The translations under genes and the position numbers were made by a program. From assembly GCF_000803065.1 (NCBI RefSeq), contig NZ_JSXI01000012.1:1-64000 (forward strand): a stretch of DNA of 64,000 nt. The letters run 5' to 3'. Positions within the stretch are counted from its first letter, which is position 1. The number at the start of each line of letters is the position of its first letter. This DNA comes from Sphingomonas sp. ERG5 (lineage in GTDB: Bacteria; Pseudomonadota; Alphaproteobacteria; Sphingomonadales; Sphingomonadaceae). The notes below the pieces were generated by a model. It searched no databases, was not told the DNA's origin, and worked only from the letters and a program-made list of their open reading frames with translations. Shown one piece after another: positions 36,510 to 44,611 of the stretch.

Positions 36510-36610
36510 TCCATGCCGCCGCGTCGGTGCGAATATCCCCAGGATTCGATATTTTATTTGGATAATTCGCGATAATTTATCTAGTCTCGCAGAAAATGCG
36601 GGAGAGAGAC

Positions 36611-37966
36611 GTGGCGGATTCGGTTGCACCCCGGTTGGGCGTGAAGGGCTTGCTTGGCTTCACAGTCGGCGATTTCGCCTTCAATCTCTACTGGCAGAGC
36701 ATCTCGCTCTTCCTGCTGTTCTTCTATACCGATGTGGTCGGATTGAGCGCGGCGGCGGCCGGGCTGATCTACATGATCGCGTCGATCTTCGACGCCGCGA
36801 TCGACCCGATCATGGGCGCGATCGCTGACCGCACACGCACGCGCTGGGGTCGGTACCGCCCCTATATCCTGTTCGGCACGCCGTTTGTCGGCATCGCTTT
36901 CGTGCTGCTTTACTACAAGCCGCCATTCACCGGGACCGGGCTGGCTGCGTGGATGCTCGCAACGCACATTCTGTTCCGCATCGCCTATACCGTGGTGTCG
37001 ATCCCCTACACATCGATGACCGCACGCATCACCTCAAGCTCGGCGGAGCGCGGCACCATCGCCGGCGGGCGGATCATCTTCGCCACGCTCGCCGGGATCG
37101 TCATCGCCGTCTCAACTCAGCCTCTCGCTGCGAAACTCGGCGCGGGCGACCTGTCGCACGGCTTCCTGCTCGCTGCGGCGATTTTCGCGGTTGTCGCCAC
37201 TTTGGTGCTGCCGATCGTGTTCTTCACGACACGCGAGCCTGAAGAGAGCGGTGAGATCGAACCGGCGCTCAAGGCAGGCGATTATTGGCGCGCGTTGCGC
37301 GACAATCGTGCGCTCTGGTCGATCCTGCTGGCGATCTGTGCGGGTGTGGTCTGCTCGACCGCGATCGGCAAATCGATCCTCTATTATTTCAAATATTATC
37401 TCGCCGATGAGGCCGGCGGGCGCACCACGTTGACGGTTGCCGCTGTCTCGGGCTTGATCGTGGTGCCGATCTGGGTGGCGATTTCTCGCGCGATCGGCAA
37501 GCGCAACGCCTGGTTTGCAGCGATCGTCTGGGGGCTGGCGGGCCTTCTCTGGTTTGCGTTCAACGACGTGCGCACCTCGATTGAGGCGACGGGCTTCTTC
37601 CTGTGGATGCAAGTCACCGGCCTGGGTCTTGCGCTCGGTTTCTGGTCGATGCTGCCCGACACGGTCGAGTTCGGCGAATGGCGTACCGGGCGCCGGACTG
37701 AATCGCTGATCTTCGGCCTTGGACAATTCTTCCTCAAGGTCGCGCTCGGCCTGGGCGCGGGGCTGTTCGGCTGGCTGCTCGACCGGATCGGCTATCATGC
37801 CAACGCGGTGCAGACGCCCGAGACGCTGGCCAATATGAAGCTGCTGATCATCGTCCTGCCGTCGATCGGGCTGGCGCTCGCCGGGCTGGCGATGCTGCTC
37901 TATCCGCTGCACGGCCGCCGTCACGACGAGATTGTGGAGGAATTGGCAGCGCGGCGGCGCGGCTAG
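36611..37966 (+). CDS. MFS sugar:cation symporter (GPH family)
   Basis: A 451-residue protein with twelve transmembrane helices, the GPH signature FDAAIDPIMGAIADRTRTRWGRYRPYIL after helix 2, and the conserved LPDTVEFGEWRTGRR later. GTG at 36611 is preferred because GGGAGAGA precedes it. It follows the GntR regulator and completes uptake across the inner membrane of the product made available by the receptor. Sugar or glycoside with Na+ or H+ is the inferred substrate pair. Confidence 0.92.
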   Translation: MADSVAPRLGVKGLLGFTVGDFAFNLYWQSISLFLLFFYTDVVGLSAAAAGLIYMIASIFDAAIDPIMGAIADRTRTRWGRYRPYILFGTPFVGIAFVLLYYKPPFTGTGLAAWMLATHILFRIAYTVVSIPYTSMTARITSSSAERGTIAGGRIIFATLAGIVIAVSTQPLAAKLGAGDLSHGFLLAAAIFAVVATLVLPIVFFTTREPEESGEIEPALKAGDYWRALRDNRALWSILLAICAGVVCSTAIGKSILYYFKYYLADEAGGRTTLTVAAVSGLIVVPIWVAISRAIGKRNAWFAAIVWGLAGLLWFAFNDVRTSIEATGFFLWMQVTGLGLALGFWSMLPDTVEFGEWRTGRRTESLIFGLGQFFLKVALGLGAGLFGWLLDRIGYHANAVQTPETLANMKLLIIVLPSIGLALAGLAMLLYPLHGRRHDEIVEELAARRRG

Positions 37967-38123
37967 CGCCGTCACCGCGTCAAGCACAGTCAACCATGAC
38001 TCGTCCGGCGCGGCATGGGTTCATGTTTCGCTAAATCTGGCTGACATCCTCCCTGAACTGTTCCGGCACGATGAAACGGGCAGGGTTGCAATGCGCGTGT
38101 CGCATTGGGGTGCCAGCCTGGGT

Positions 38124-38150
38124 CGGCCGCAGCGTCGCGGCCGATTCTCT
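38124..38150 (+). terminator. Intrinsic-terminator-like hairpin in front of the acidic ORF
   Basis: CGGCCGC (about 38124-38130) and GCGGCCG (about 38137-38143) enclose a short loop and are followed by ATTCTCTTTT. It lies just upstream of the acidic-protein start, so it could terminate read-through from the symporter gene or act as an attenuator of the small gene. Confidence 0.5.
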
Positions 38151-38165
38151 TTTGCGGAGACCCTC

Positions 38166-38333
38166 ATGTCCGAGAACAATGAAGCGCAGGAAAACGAACT
38201 GAATCCCGCTGCTCCGCCCGAGGATGAACTGGAAGAGTTTGCCGTCGAGAACGGCGCCGAAGGTGAAGCGGACGAAGACGAAGACGAAGAGGAAATCGGC
38301 GCCGAGGAAGAAGGCGACGAGATCGAAGGGTAA
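38166..38333 (+). CDS. Small highly acidic protein
   Basis: A 55-residue ORF from ATG at 38166, GGAG 6 nt upstream. More than a third of its residues are Asp or Glu, including runs such as DEDEDEEE, with no Cys and one aromatic residue. It is probably disordered. Such small acidic proteins occur in sphingomonads next to unrelated genes. Function unknown; a nucleic-acid mimic or metal-binding peptide are guesses only. It is followed by a strong hairpin. Confidence 0.5.
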   Translation: MSENNEAQENELNPAAPPEDELEEFAVENGAEGEADEDEDEEEIGAEEEGDEIEG

Positions 38334-38340
38334 GCTTTAC

Positions 38341-38375
38341 GGCCGGGCGATCCGCAAGCGCGTGATCGCCCGGCC
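38341..38375. terminator. Terminator-like hairpin between acidic ORF and GH97 gene
   Basis: A perfect 12-bp stem GGCCGGGCGATC (38341-38352) and GATCGCCCGGCC (38364-38375) with an 11-nt loop, without a long T run. It separates convergent genes and can stop transcription from both sides. Confidence 0.7.
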
Positions 38376-38401
38376 GCTCTGCGCATTAAAGCGTGTGCCG
38401 G

Positions 38402-40462
38402 TCATGGCAGCAATTTGAAACGAACCGCCGCGCCGCCGCCCGGCGCCATGTCCAGCGCCAGGCTGTCCCGGTTGGTGACGATGCGTCGTTCCACCACCAG
38501 CGCGCCGGGGTTGTTGCGATAATCCGCGCCGGGTCCGTCGCGATAGATTTGCGCTTCATAGCGTTTGCCGGGCGCGAGGAACGACAGGGACTGGTCGAGC
38601 TTGCGTGCGGTCTCATTGGTCAGCGCGCCGAGGAACCAATCCTGTCCGCCGCGCGGCTGCCGCGCGACGACGATGTGCTCGCCGATCTCGCCAGCCAGCG
38701 TGCGGGAGACCTCCCAATCGGTGGGCACGTCGCGGATGAACTGGAAGGCGTCGGGTCGTGCCTCGTAATTTTCCGGCAAGTCAGCCGCCATCTGGACCGG
38801 CGAATAAAGTACGACATATTCGGCGAGCTGCGTCGCCAGCGTCGATTGCACACGGTGAGTCAGCTCGGTGCCGCCGCGTGCGATATCGAAAATGCCCGGG
38901 GTGAAGTCCATCGGTCCGCCAAGCATCCGGGTGAAGGGCAGGATGACGACATGCTCGGGCGGATTGGTCGGGCGGCCCCAGGCGTTATATTCCTGGCCGC
39001 GCGCGCCTTCGCGGCTGATCATGTTGGGCCAGGTGCGACGCAAGCCCGTGTCCTTGACCGGTTCATGCGCGTCGATCGCGATGCGATGGGCCGCGGCGAC
39101 CTCCGCGACATGCAGATTGTGTCGCACCATATATTGTCCGGCGAACCATTGTCGGCTGCCATCGGCGGCGATGATGTCGCCGCTGTGCCGGACATAGCCG
39201 GTCTTGACCTCCGACACCCCGACCGACTGATAGAGCTTCATCGCGTCGTCGAGCTGCGCTTCATAATTGACCACCGCGCCGCCGGTCTCGTTATGGCCGA
39301 TCAGCTTGACACCCTTCGTCTTGCCATAGGCGGTGACAGCCTGAAGATCGAAATCGGGATAGCTTCTGGTGAAGCTGAACTTGTCGCCATTGGCGATCCA
39401 GTCACCCTCCCAACCCTGGTTCCAGCCTTCGACCAGCACGCCGTCGAAACCATATTTCGCCGCGAAATCCATATAGGCCTTCACATTGGCGGTGGTCGCG
39501 CCGTGCCGCCGACCGCTGCCCCAAGTGGTCTTGTCGAGATGCATTTCCCACCACACGCCGACATATTTGCCGGGCTTGAACCAGGACATATCGGCGATCT
39601 TGCTCGGGTCGTTGAGATTGAGCTCGATCCGGCTGTCGGCGAGCGCACCGGCGCTGGTGCCGATCAGCACCGTGCGCCACGGCGTGGTGAAGGGACCGGT
39701 CTTGTGCGCGAGCGTGCCGTCGGGCCAGGGCATCAGCCGCGCGGTCAGCGTGCCGGCGCCATTGCCGGCCAGCAACATGCTGGGGAAATCGATCAGCGCC
39801 GCTTCATGGAAGGACAGATACAGGCCATTGTCGCCCTTCAGGGTCAGCGGTGTCTCCGCCAGCGTGATGCGGCGCGCATCGGTCCTGGTGTAGAGATATT
39901 CGTCGCGTTCCTGGCCGAGCGCCTCGTACCACCAGGCCTGATAGGCGCCGATGGTGTGGAACTCGGTGCGGTCGGCGGTGACCGAGACGGCCTTGCCGGT
40001 AGGGACCGCGCCATAAGTGTAGCGAAAGCCGATTCCGTCATCAAACAGACGGAATGTGACGTCGAACGACCCGTTCAGCGGCGTGTCGCCGGTCAGCGAT
40101 ACGGTCAGTTCACGATGATTGTCGCGGATGACGCGCTGCTCGCCCCAGGGCTGTTCCCATGTCGTGTCCGATGCGCCGCGCCGTGCCGCGGTGATCGCGG
40201 TGTAGCGCGCATCCGGCTCTCCAGCGAAGCTCAGGCCGAGCGCGGACGGGGCGAGCACCGGCTTGCCGTCCCGGCTCACCGTATAAAGCGCGCGACCACC
40301 CTCGACCGTGACGCACACCTCGATCACCTTGGTCGGCGACTGGGCGCATTCGCGGGTTGCGGCCGAGGCGGCCGCTGGTGCGCCGAGTGCGGCAAGGACG
40401 AGGAGTGGGCGAAGGATCATGGGGAGGAGTCTTTCGTGATACGCGACAGGAAAAGGGGTCAT
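38402..40462 (-). CDS. GH97 glycoside hydrolase (alpha-glucosidase-like)
   Basis: A 686-residue protein with a signal peptide (from the ATG at 40420, ILRPLLVLAALGAPAAASA). The N-terminal beta-sandwich, central barrel and C-terminal sandwich of GH97 are evident. Carboxylates resembling the inverting SusB-type set are Glu392 (HNETGG), Glu467 (HEP) and Glu491 (REGARGQEYNAW). The ATG at 40462 overlaps the cupin stop by ATGA, so I keep it as the coupled start. It should release sugars from alpha-glucans or oligosaccharides in the periplasm. Confidence 0.92.
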   Translation of the reverse strand: MTPFPVAYHERLLPMILRPLLVLAALGAPAAASAATRECAQSPTKVIEVCVTVEGGRALYTVSRDGKPVLAPSALGLSFAGEPDARYTAITAARRGASDTTWEQPWGEQRVIRDNHRELTVSLTGDTPLNGSFDVTFRLFDDGIGFRYTYGAVPTGKAVSVTADRTEFHTIGAYQAWWYEALGQERDEYLYTRTDARRITLAETPLTLKGDNGLYLSFHEAALIDFPSMLLAGNGAGTLTARLMPWPDGTLAHKTGPFTTPWRTVLIGTSAGALADSRIELNLNDPSKIADMSWFKPGKYVGVWWEMHLDKTTWGSGRRHGATTANVKAYMDFAAKYGFDGVLVEGWNQGWEGDWIANGDKFSFTRSYPDFDLQAVTAYGKTKGVKLIGHNETGGAVVNYEAQLDDAMKLYQSVGVSEVKTGYVRHSGDIIAADGSRQWFAGQYMVRHNLHVAEVAAAHRIAIDAHEPVKDTGLRRTWPNMISREGARGQEYNAWGRPTNPPEHVVILPFTRMLGGPMDFTPGIFDIARGGTELTHRVQSTLATQLAEYVVLYSPVQMAADLPENYEARPDAFQFIRDVPTDWEVSRTLAGEIGEHIVVARQPRGGQDWFLGALTNETARKLDQSLSFLAPGKRYEAQIYRDGPGADYRNNPGALVVERRIVTNRDSLALDMAPGGGAAVRFKLLP

Positions 40463-41496
40463 GACGATTTGAGAAAGGCCATTTTGAGCTGTTGCTTCAG
40501 CGCGGCGCGGGCCGCGGGGCGCATCGTCCCGAGCGCGCCGCGCAGTTCGGCCGGGATATGATCGACCGCGCCTTCGCTGCGAAAGACATGCAGGTCGAAC
40601 ATTGCCTTCCAGTAAGCGCGCTCCGACTGTGGCAGATCGCGTAGTGCGAGCAGTGCGGTCAGGAACACGTCATTCGCGCGCTCCAGCCCGGTGGCGCTAT
40701 CGCCCCACCAGTAATTGACCATCGCATTGTACGGGTCGCGCGACGTGACATGGTGCCACCAATATTTGGGCATGAAGAGCGCGTCGCCTGGCGCAAGATG
40801 CGCGACCCGCGCGGTCGCGATCGCTTCGGCGTAGCGCGGAAAGCGCGCCAGATCGGGCGCCTCGGGATCGACCAGCGACAAGGGCGGGGGATTGTCGAGC
40901 GGCCCGACATAGAGATTGCTCACCTGCTCGGGCGGGAACAGTATGAAGCGGCGATGCCCGGCGATCACACAGGCTAGATTATGGTCGTGGTCGTTATGCG
41001 TCTGGGTGCGCACTGGCCCGCCAAGCCAGAGCCGAGGTCCAACCGCCGGCAATAGCGGCATCGCATTGTCGCGCACGAAATCGGGCAGGTGGCTGGCGAG
41101 CGGCAGCATCTGGATCGCGACGAAGGGCGCATCGGCGGTGCCGAGCAACCGCTCGATCCGGTCAAGCGTTTCGGGGATCGACCGCTGGCGCTTGGAAAAG
41201 CTGAACTCGCGCAGGTCGGCGGCATAGCCGAAACGCCCGCCGCTCCTCGCTGGCGCCTCCATCACCGGGCCGGCCATGCCATGGTCCATCGCCTTGAGAT
41301 AGGCGTTGAGCCGCGCCGGCGAATGCTGGCCAACGGCGAGCGCGGGCCAGGCATCGAACAAGCCGCTCAGCACTACCGGTACGCCGTCCGCGATTAACGC
41401 GTCGAGGTTGACCGAGGACGCCGCACGCACCTCGACCGGCGGGAGCTGATCGAGCGGGTTACTTGCCGGCTGTCGCTGTGCCGTACCAACGCTCAT
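40459..41496 (-). CDS. Cupin-8 / JmjC-like domain protein
   Basis: A 345-residue protein with the JmjC-type iron-binding facial triad (QTHNDHDHNLACVI, then HHVTSR). FILFPPEQVSNLYVGPLD and APGDALFMPKYWWHHV are typical of the Pass1/cupin_8 Fe(II)/2-oxoglutarate oxygenases. This protein type is regularly found beside TBDR/halogenase genes in sphingomonads and relatives. It overlaps both neighbours by ATGA. Substrate unknown; peptide or protein hydroxylation is possible. Confidence 0.88.
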   Translation of the reverse strand: MSVGTAQRQPASNPLDQLPPVEVRAASSVNLDALIADGVPVVLSGLFDAWPALAVGQHSPARLNAYLKAMDHGMAGPVMEAPARSGGRFGYAADLREFSFSKRQRSIPETLDRIERLLGTADAPFVAIQMLPLASHLPDFVRDNAMPLLPAVGPRLWLGGPVRTQTHNDHDHNLACVIAGHRRFILFPPEQVSNLYVGPLDNPPPLSLVDPEAPDLARFPRYAEAIATARVAHLAPGDALFMPKYWWHHVTSRDPYNAMVNYWWGDSATGLERANDVFLTALLALRDLPQSERAYWKAMFDLHVFRSEGAVDHIPAELRGALGTMRPAARAALKQQLKMAFLKSS

Positions 41497-42992
41497 GCCG
41501 CCTCGCTCCGGCAGAAACTGTCGAGGTACAGCTCATGCGTCGGCTGCTTCAGCACCTGTTCCTTCACAAAGGCGAGGGTGCGGCGGAATTCCTGCTTCAT
41601 CCGCTCGGGCGGGGTGCGGTCGATCGCCGGCGGCCAGCTTTCGGGCATCAATCCAAGCCCGACGAACAGTGCCTGCCAGCTGTCGAACGAGAAGCTTTCA
41701 TCCTCCATCGGCGCGATATCGCCGCGCGCCTGGAAGGTCGCGATCTTGTGCGTGAGCGCCTCCGGCCGGGCCGCCGCCCGTGCCTGTGTCCAGAATGGGG
41801 AGTCGCCATAGCGGTTGAGCGCGTACCAGGCCGACTGGAAGTCGCGGATACGCTCCAGCGAGGACTGCATCAGGCGGTTATACTCGGCGCGCTCGGCGGC
41901 GAAATTCAGGGTCACCGGGAAAAGCTGAAGCAAATGCACCAGGCCAAGCTGGATCGCGTGCAGATCGACGCCATGGATCGGATCGAGCGTGCAGGCGGTC
42001 TCGCCGATCGCGACGCAATTGCCTTCCCAGGCGACATGCCGCCGGCTCGGGTCGATGACGCTAAGGGTGGCGTCCGACACGCTCAGGCCGGACGCGACGG
42101 CCATCGCGCGCAGGGCCTCTTCGTCGCTGCAGCAGGCGCTGGAATAATGCTGCACGACATGAGTTGCGACCTGGCTGGGAAAAAGGCCGAGCCAGCCATC
42201 GCGCCAGGCGCGGATCTCGCCATAGGCCGGGACCGACAGAAAGCGCGATGTCTGCGCACTCAGCCGGCGATCGATGCCGAATTGTGGTCGCCATGCATCG
42301 CGCCCAACGCCCAGCGCCTCGCCGATCAGCAACGCCTCGGGGCCGGTGGCATCGATGAACAGGGCGCCGTCGATCCGGCGCCCGTCGTCGAGCGTGATCG
42401 CGCGGATCCCGCCTTCATCACGCTCGGCCGCCACCGTCGCGGTGTGATGAATGACCACGCCGAGACGCGCCGCCAGAGTCTTCAGCGTGGCGACATAGGG
42501 CAGGGCGGGCAGATGATAGCCATAGTCGGTGCGGCCGAAAATCTCGGTCGTCTCGTCGGGCAGCATCATCCGCCCTTGTTTCGCGGCGGCGGCGGTCAGG
42601 CAGAAATCTTCGAGCGCGACATCGAGCCCGAAGCTGCGCGCCTTGACCCAATAGGGGAAGAAGGCGTTGCCATCGATCGGCGCGCCATAAGCGCCGCTGG
42701 CATGCATGAAGGACGGGGTCGCACCGGAAGAGTCGACGAAATTCTGCCCGAACGAAAAACTGCCTCCGGTCGTCCTGAGCAAGGCAGCCTCGTCGAGCCG
42801 CAGTTGGTTGTGCAGCGCTTCGATCGCCGGTTGCGTGACGATGACCTCGCCGGATCGTAGCCGCGTCGGCAGTTCGATCGCCTCGACGCTAACCCCGGCC
42901 GGGCCGAGCGCGCGCTGGATCACGCTCGCCGTCAGCCACAGCGCGGCATCGCGACCGGCGATCACCACGCGATTGGGGCGCGTGTCGCTCAT
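41493..42992 (-). CDS. Tryptophan-halogenase-like protein, degenerate paralogue
   Basis: A 499-residue halogenase-fold protein. The N-terminus VVIAGRDAALWLTA has lost the FAD-binding GxGxxG, and at the position of the catalytic lysine (FKLG in the neighbour) it reads FSFG (Ser80). The indole-tunnel WxWxIP region is also altered (WLGLFPSQ). The ATG at 42992 overlaps the stop of the intact halogenase by ATGA. It is probably a non-catalytic partner or an enzyme with changed chemistry. Confidence 0.85.
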   Translation of the reverse strand: MSDTRPNRVVIAGRDAALWLTASVIQRALGPAGVSVEAIELPTRLRSGEVIVTQPAIEALHNQLRLDEAALLRTTGGSFSFGQNFVDSSGATPSFMHASGAYGAPIDGNAFFPYWVKARSFGLDVALEDFCLTAAAAKQGRMMLPDETTEIFGRTDYGYHLPALPYVATLKTLAARLGVVIHHTATVAAERDEGGIRAITLDDGRRIDGALFIDATGPEALLIGEALGVGRDAWRPQFGIDRRLSAQTSRFLSVPAYGEIRAWRDGWLGLFPSQVATHVVQHYSSACCSDEEALRAMAVASGLSVSDATLSVIDPSRRHVAWEGNCVAIGETACTLDPIHGVDLHAIQLGLVHLLQLFPVTLNFAAERAEYNRLMQSSLERIRDFQSAWYALNRYGDSPFWTQARAAARPEALTHKIATFQARGDIAPMEDESFSFDSWQALFVGLGLMPESWPPAIDRTPPERMKQEFRRTLAFVKEQVLKQPTHELYLDSFCRSEAA

Positions 42993-44527
42993 GATGGCAT
43001 CCCCGCCAGATCGGCGCCGGCGCAATAGCTTGCCACAAAGTCGCTATGCACGGGCATCGCCGCCGTGTTGGTCGCGATCCTTCCGGCAAGGTCGGCCAGC
43101 CTGGTGTCGAGCGTATCGAGGTCGAGCGCGTCGGCGAGCCGGTTATAGCCGGTCGGCATGATGCGCTGTCCGATCAGCACCGACAGCCAGCTCTCGCGTG
43201 AGAACAGGCCATATTGATAATTGGGCGCGGTGGCGCGCGTACGGAACAGGTCGATCTTGTGCGCCAGGCTTTCGGGCAGCGTCATGGCCCGGACATAGTC
43301 CCAGAGCGGCTCGCCGAGACGCTCATTGGCGGCATAATGCAGGACCAGAAAGTCGCGCACGCGTTCATATTGGAGTTCCGACAGACGGTTGAACTCACGC
43401 GCCAGCCGTGGATCGATCCGTCCGTGTGCCGTGGCGGGCGGCATCAGGTTGATCAGGTCGATGACGGCCGCCTGGACCAGGAAGATGCTGGTCGATTCCA
43501 GCGGCTCGAGGAATCCGCTCGCCAGGCCGATCGCGATGCAATTGCCTGCCCAGGTCCGCACCCGGCGGCCCGGCGAGAAGCGCAACAGTCGTGGCTCGGC
43601 CTGCGCCGCGCCGTCAAGTTGTGCGAGCAGCGCGTCGCGCGCGTCATCGACCTCGATGAAGCGGCTCGAAAAGACATAGCCATTGCCGGTGCGGTGCTGC
43701 AGCGGGATGCGCCAGATCCAGCCGGCTTTCTGCGCGGTGGATCGCGTGTAGGGCGTGAAATCATCGGTCCGGTCGCACGGTACCGCGAGCGCCCGGTCGC
43801 ATGGCAGCCAGTGCGTCCAATCCTCCCAGGCGACCTCGAAAACGCCGCCGAGCAGCATCGATCGGAACCCGGTGCAGTCGATGAACAGATCGCCTTCGAT
43901 CCGCTCGCCCGACTTGAGCGTCAGCGCGGTGATATCGCCCGACTGGGCATCGCGCGCGATGTCGTTGACCATGCCTTCGATACGGTGCGCGCCACGCGCC
44001 ACCGTCCAGCGGCGCAGGAACCGGGCGTAAAGGCTCGCGTCGAAATGATAGGCATAGGCATAGGTCGAGCGGATCGATTTCGGGTCCTCATTGGGAAATT
44101 CGAACGCATTCCGCTGTGCCGCCGTGACCGCGTAGGAATAGGCATCGAGCGGTGCGACGTCGCGGCCGGCCTGGCGGGCGCGGACCCAGTGGTGCTGGAA
44201 ATCGACCCCGCCCCAGGGCTCGCCGAACACGCCGAATGGATGGATGTAGGAATCGCCGGGACGGTGCCAGTTGCGGAACTGGATGCCGAGTTTGAAGGTC
44301 GCCTGGGTCTCGCGCATGAACTCGGCTTCGTCGACGCCGAGCAGGTCGTTGAAGGTCTTGATGTGCGGCAGCGTCGCCTCGCCGACGCCGACCGTGCCGA
44401 TCTCGTCGGACTCGACCAGCGTTACCGCATAGTCCGCAAGATCGAGCCGTCCGATCAGGCCCGCCGCGCACATCCAGCCCGCCGTGCCGCCGCCGACGAT
44501 GACGATCCTGAACCGGGGCGGGGGCAT
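42989..44527 (-). CDS. FAD-dependent tryptophan halogenase-like protein
   Basis: A 512-residue protein with the FAD motif VGGGTAGW (11-18), GVGEATLP and the family lysine Lys79 in FKLGIQF, the same residue number as PrnA. The halogenase WxWxIP signature is present (WIWRIP). The ATG at 44527 has GGGAG 8 nt upstream. Genes of this class next to TonB receptors (for example the bacterial BrvH type) may brominate or chlorinate free indole compounds, but a substrate in glycan uptake is not known. It is the first of four ATGA-coupled genes after the receptor. Confidence 0.92.
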   Translation of the reverse strand: MPPPRFRIVIVGGGTAGWMCAAGLIGRLDLADYAVTLVESDEIGTVGVGEATLPHIKTFNDLLGVDEAEFMRETQATFKLGIQFRNWHRPGDSYIHPFGVFGEPWGGVDFQHHWVRARQAGRDVAPLDAYSYAVTAAQRNAFEFPNEDPKSIRSTYAYAYHFDASLYARFLRRWTVARGAHRIEGMVNDIARDAQSGDITALTLKSGERIEGDLFIDCTGFRSMLLGGVFEVAWEDWTHWLPCDRALAVPCDRTDDFTPYTRSTAQKAGWIWRIPLQHRTGNGYVFSSRFIEVDDARDALLAQLDGAAQAEPRLLRFSPGRRVRTWAGNCIAIGLASGFLEPLESTSIFLVQAAVIDLINLMPPATAHGRIDPRLAREFNRLSELQYERVRDFLVLHYAANERLGEPLWDYVRAMTLPESLAHKIDLFRTRATAPNYQYGLFSRESWLSVLIGQRIMPTGYNRLADALDLDTLDTRLADLAGRIATNTAAMPVHSDFVASYCAGADLAGMPS

Positions 44528-44575
44528 GATAGTGTCTCCCTGCATGCGCGTGTTACCCGACCATATCGAAAAGCG

Positions 44576-44602
44576 GGCGTCGCCGCAGGGTGCGACGACG
44601 CC
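44576..44602 (-). other. Intercistronic hairpin between receptor and halogenase genes
   Basis: GGCGTCG (44576-44582) and CGACGCC (44596-44602) form a 7-bp stem in the gap between the receptor stop (44612) and halogenase start (44527). It could reduce expression of downstream genes relative to the receptor. Evidence is only the inverted repeat. Confidence 0.35.
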
Positions 44603-44611
44603 GGGCCAAGG

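Noticed and set aside
38393..40561. Plus-strand frame opposite GH97
   Set aside because: Shadow; the minus strand carries the GH97 catalytic residues.
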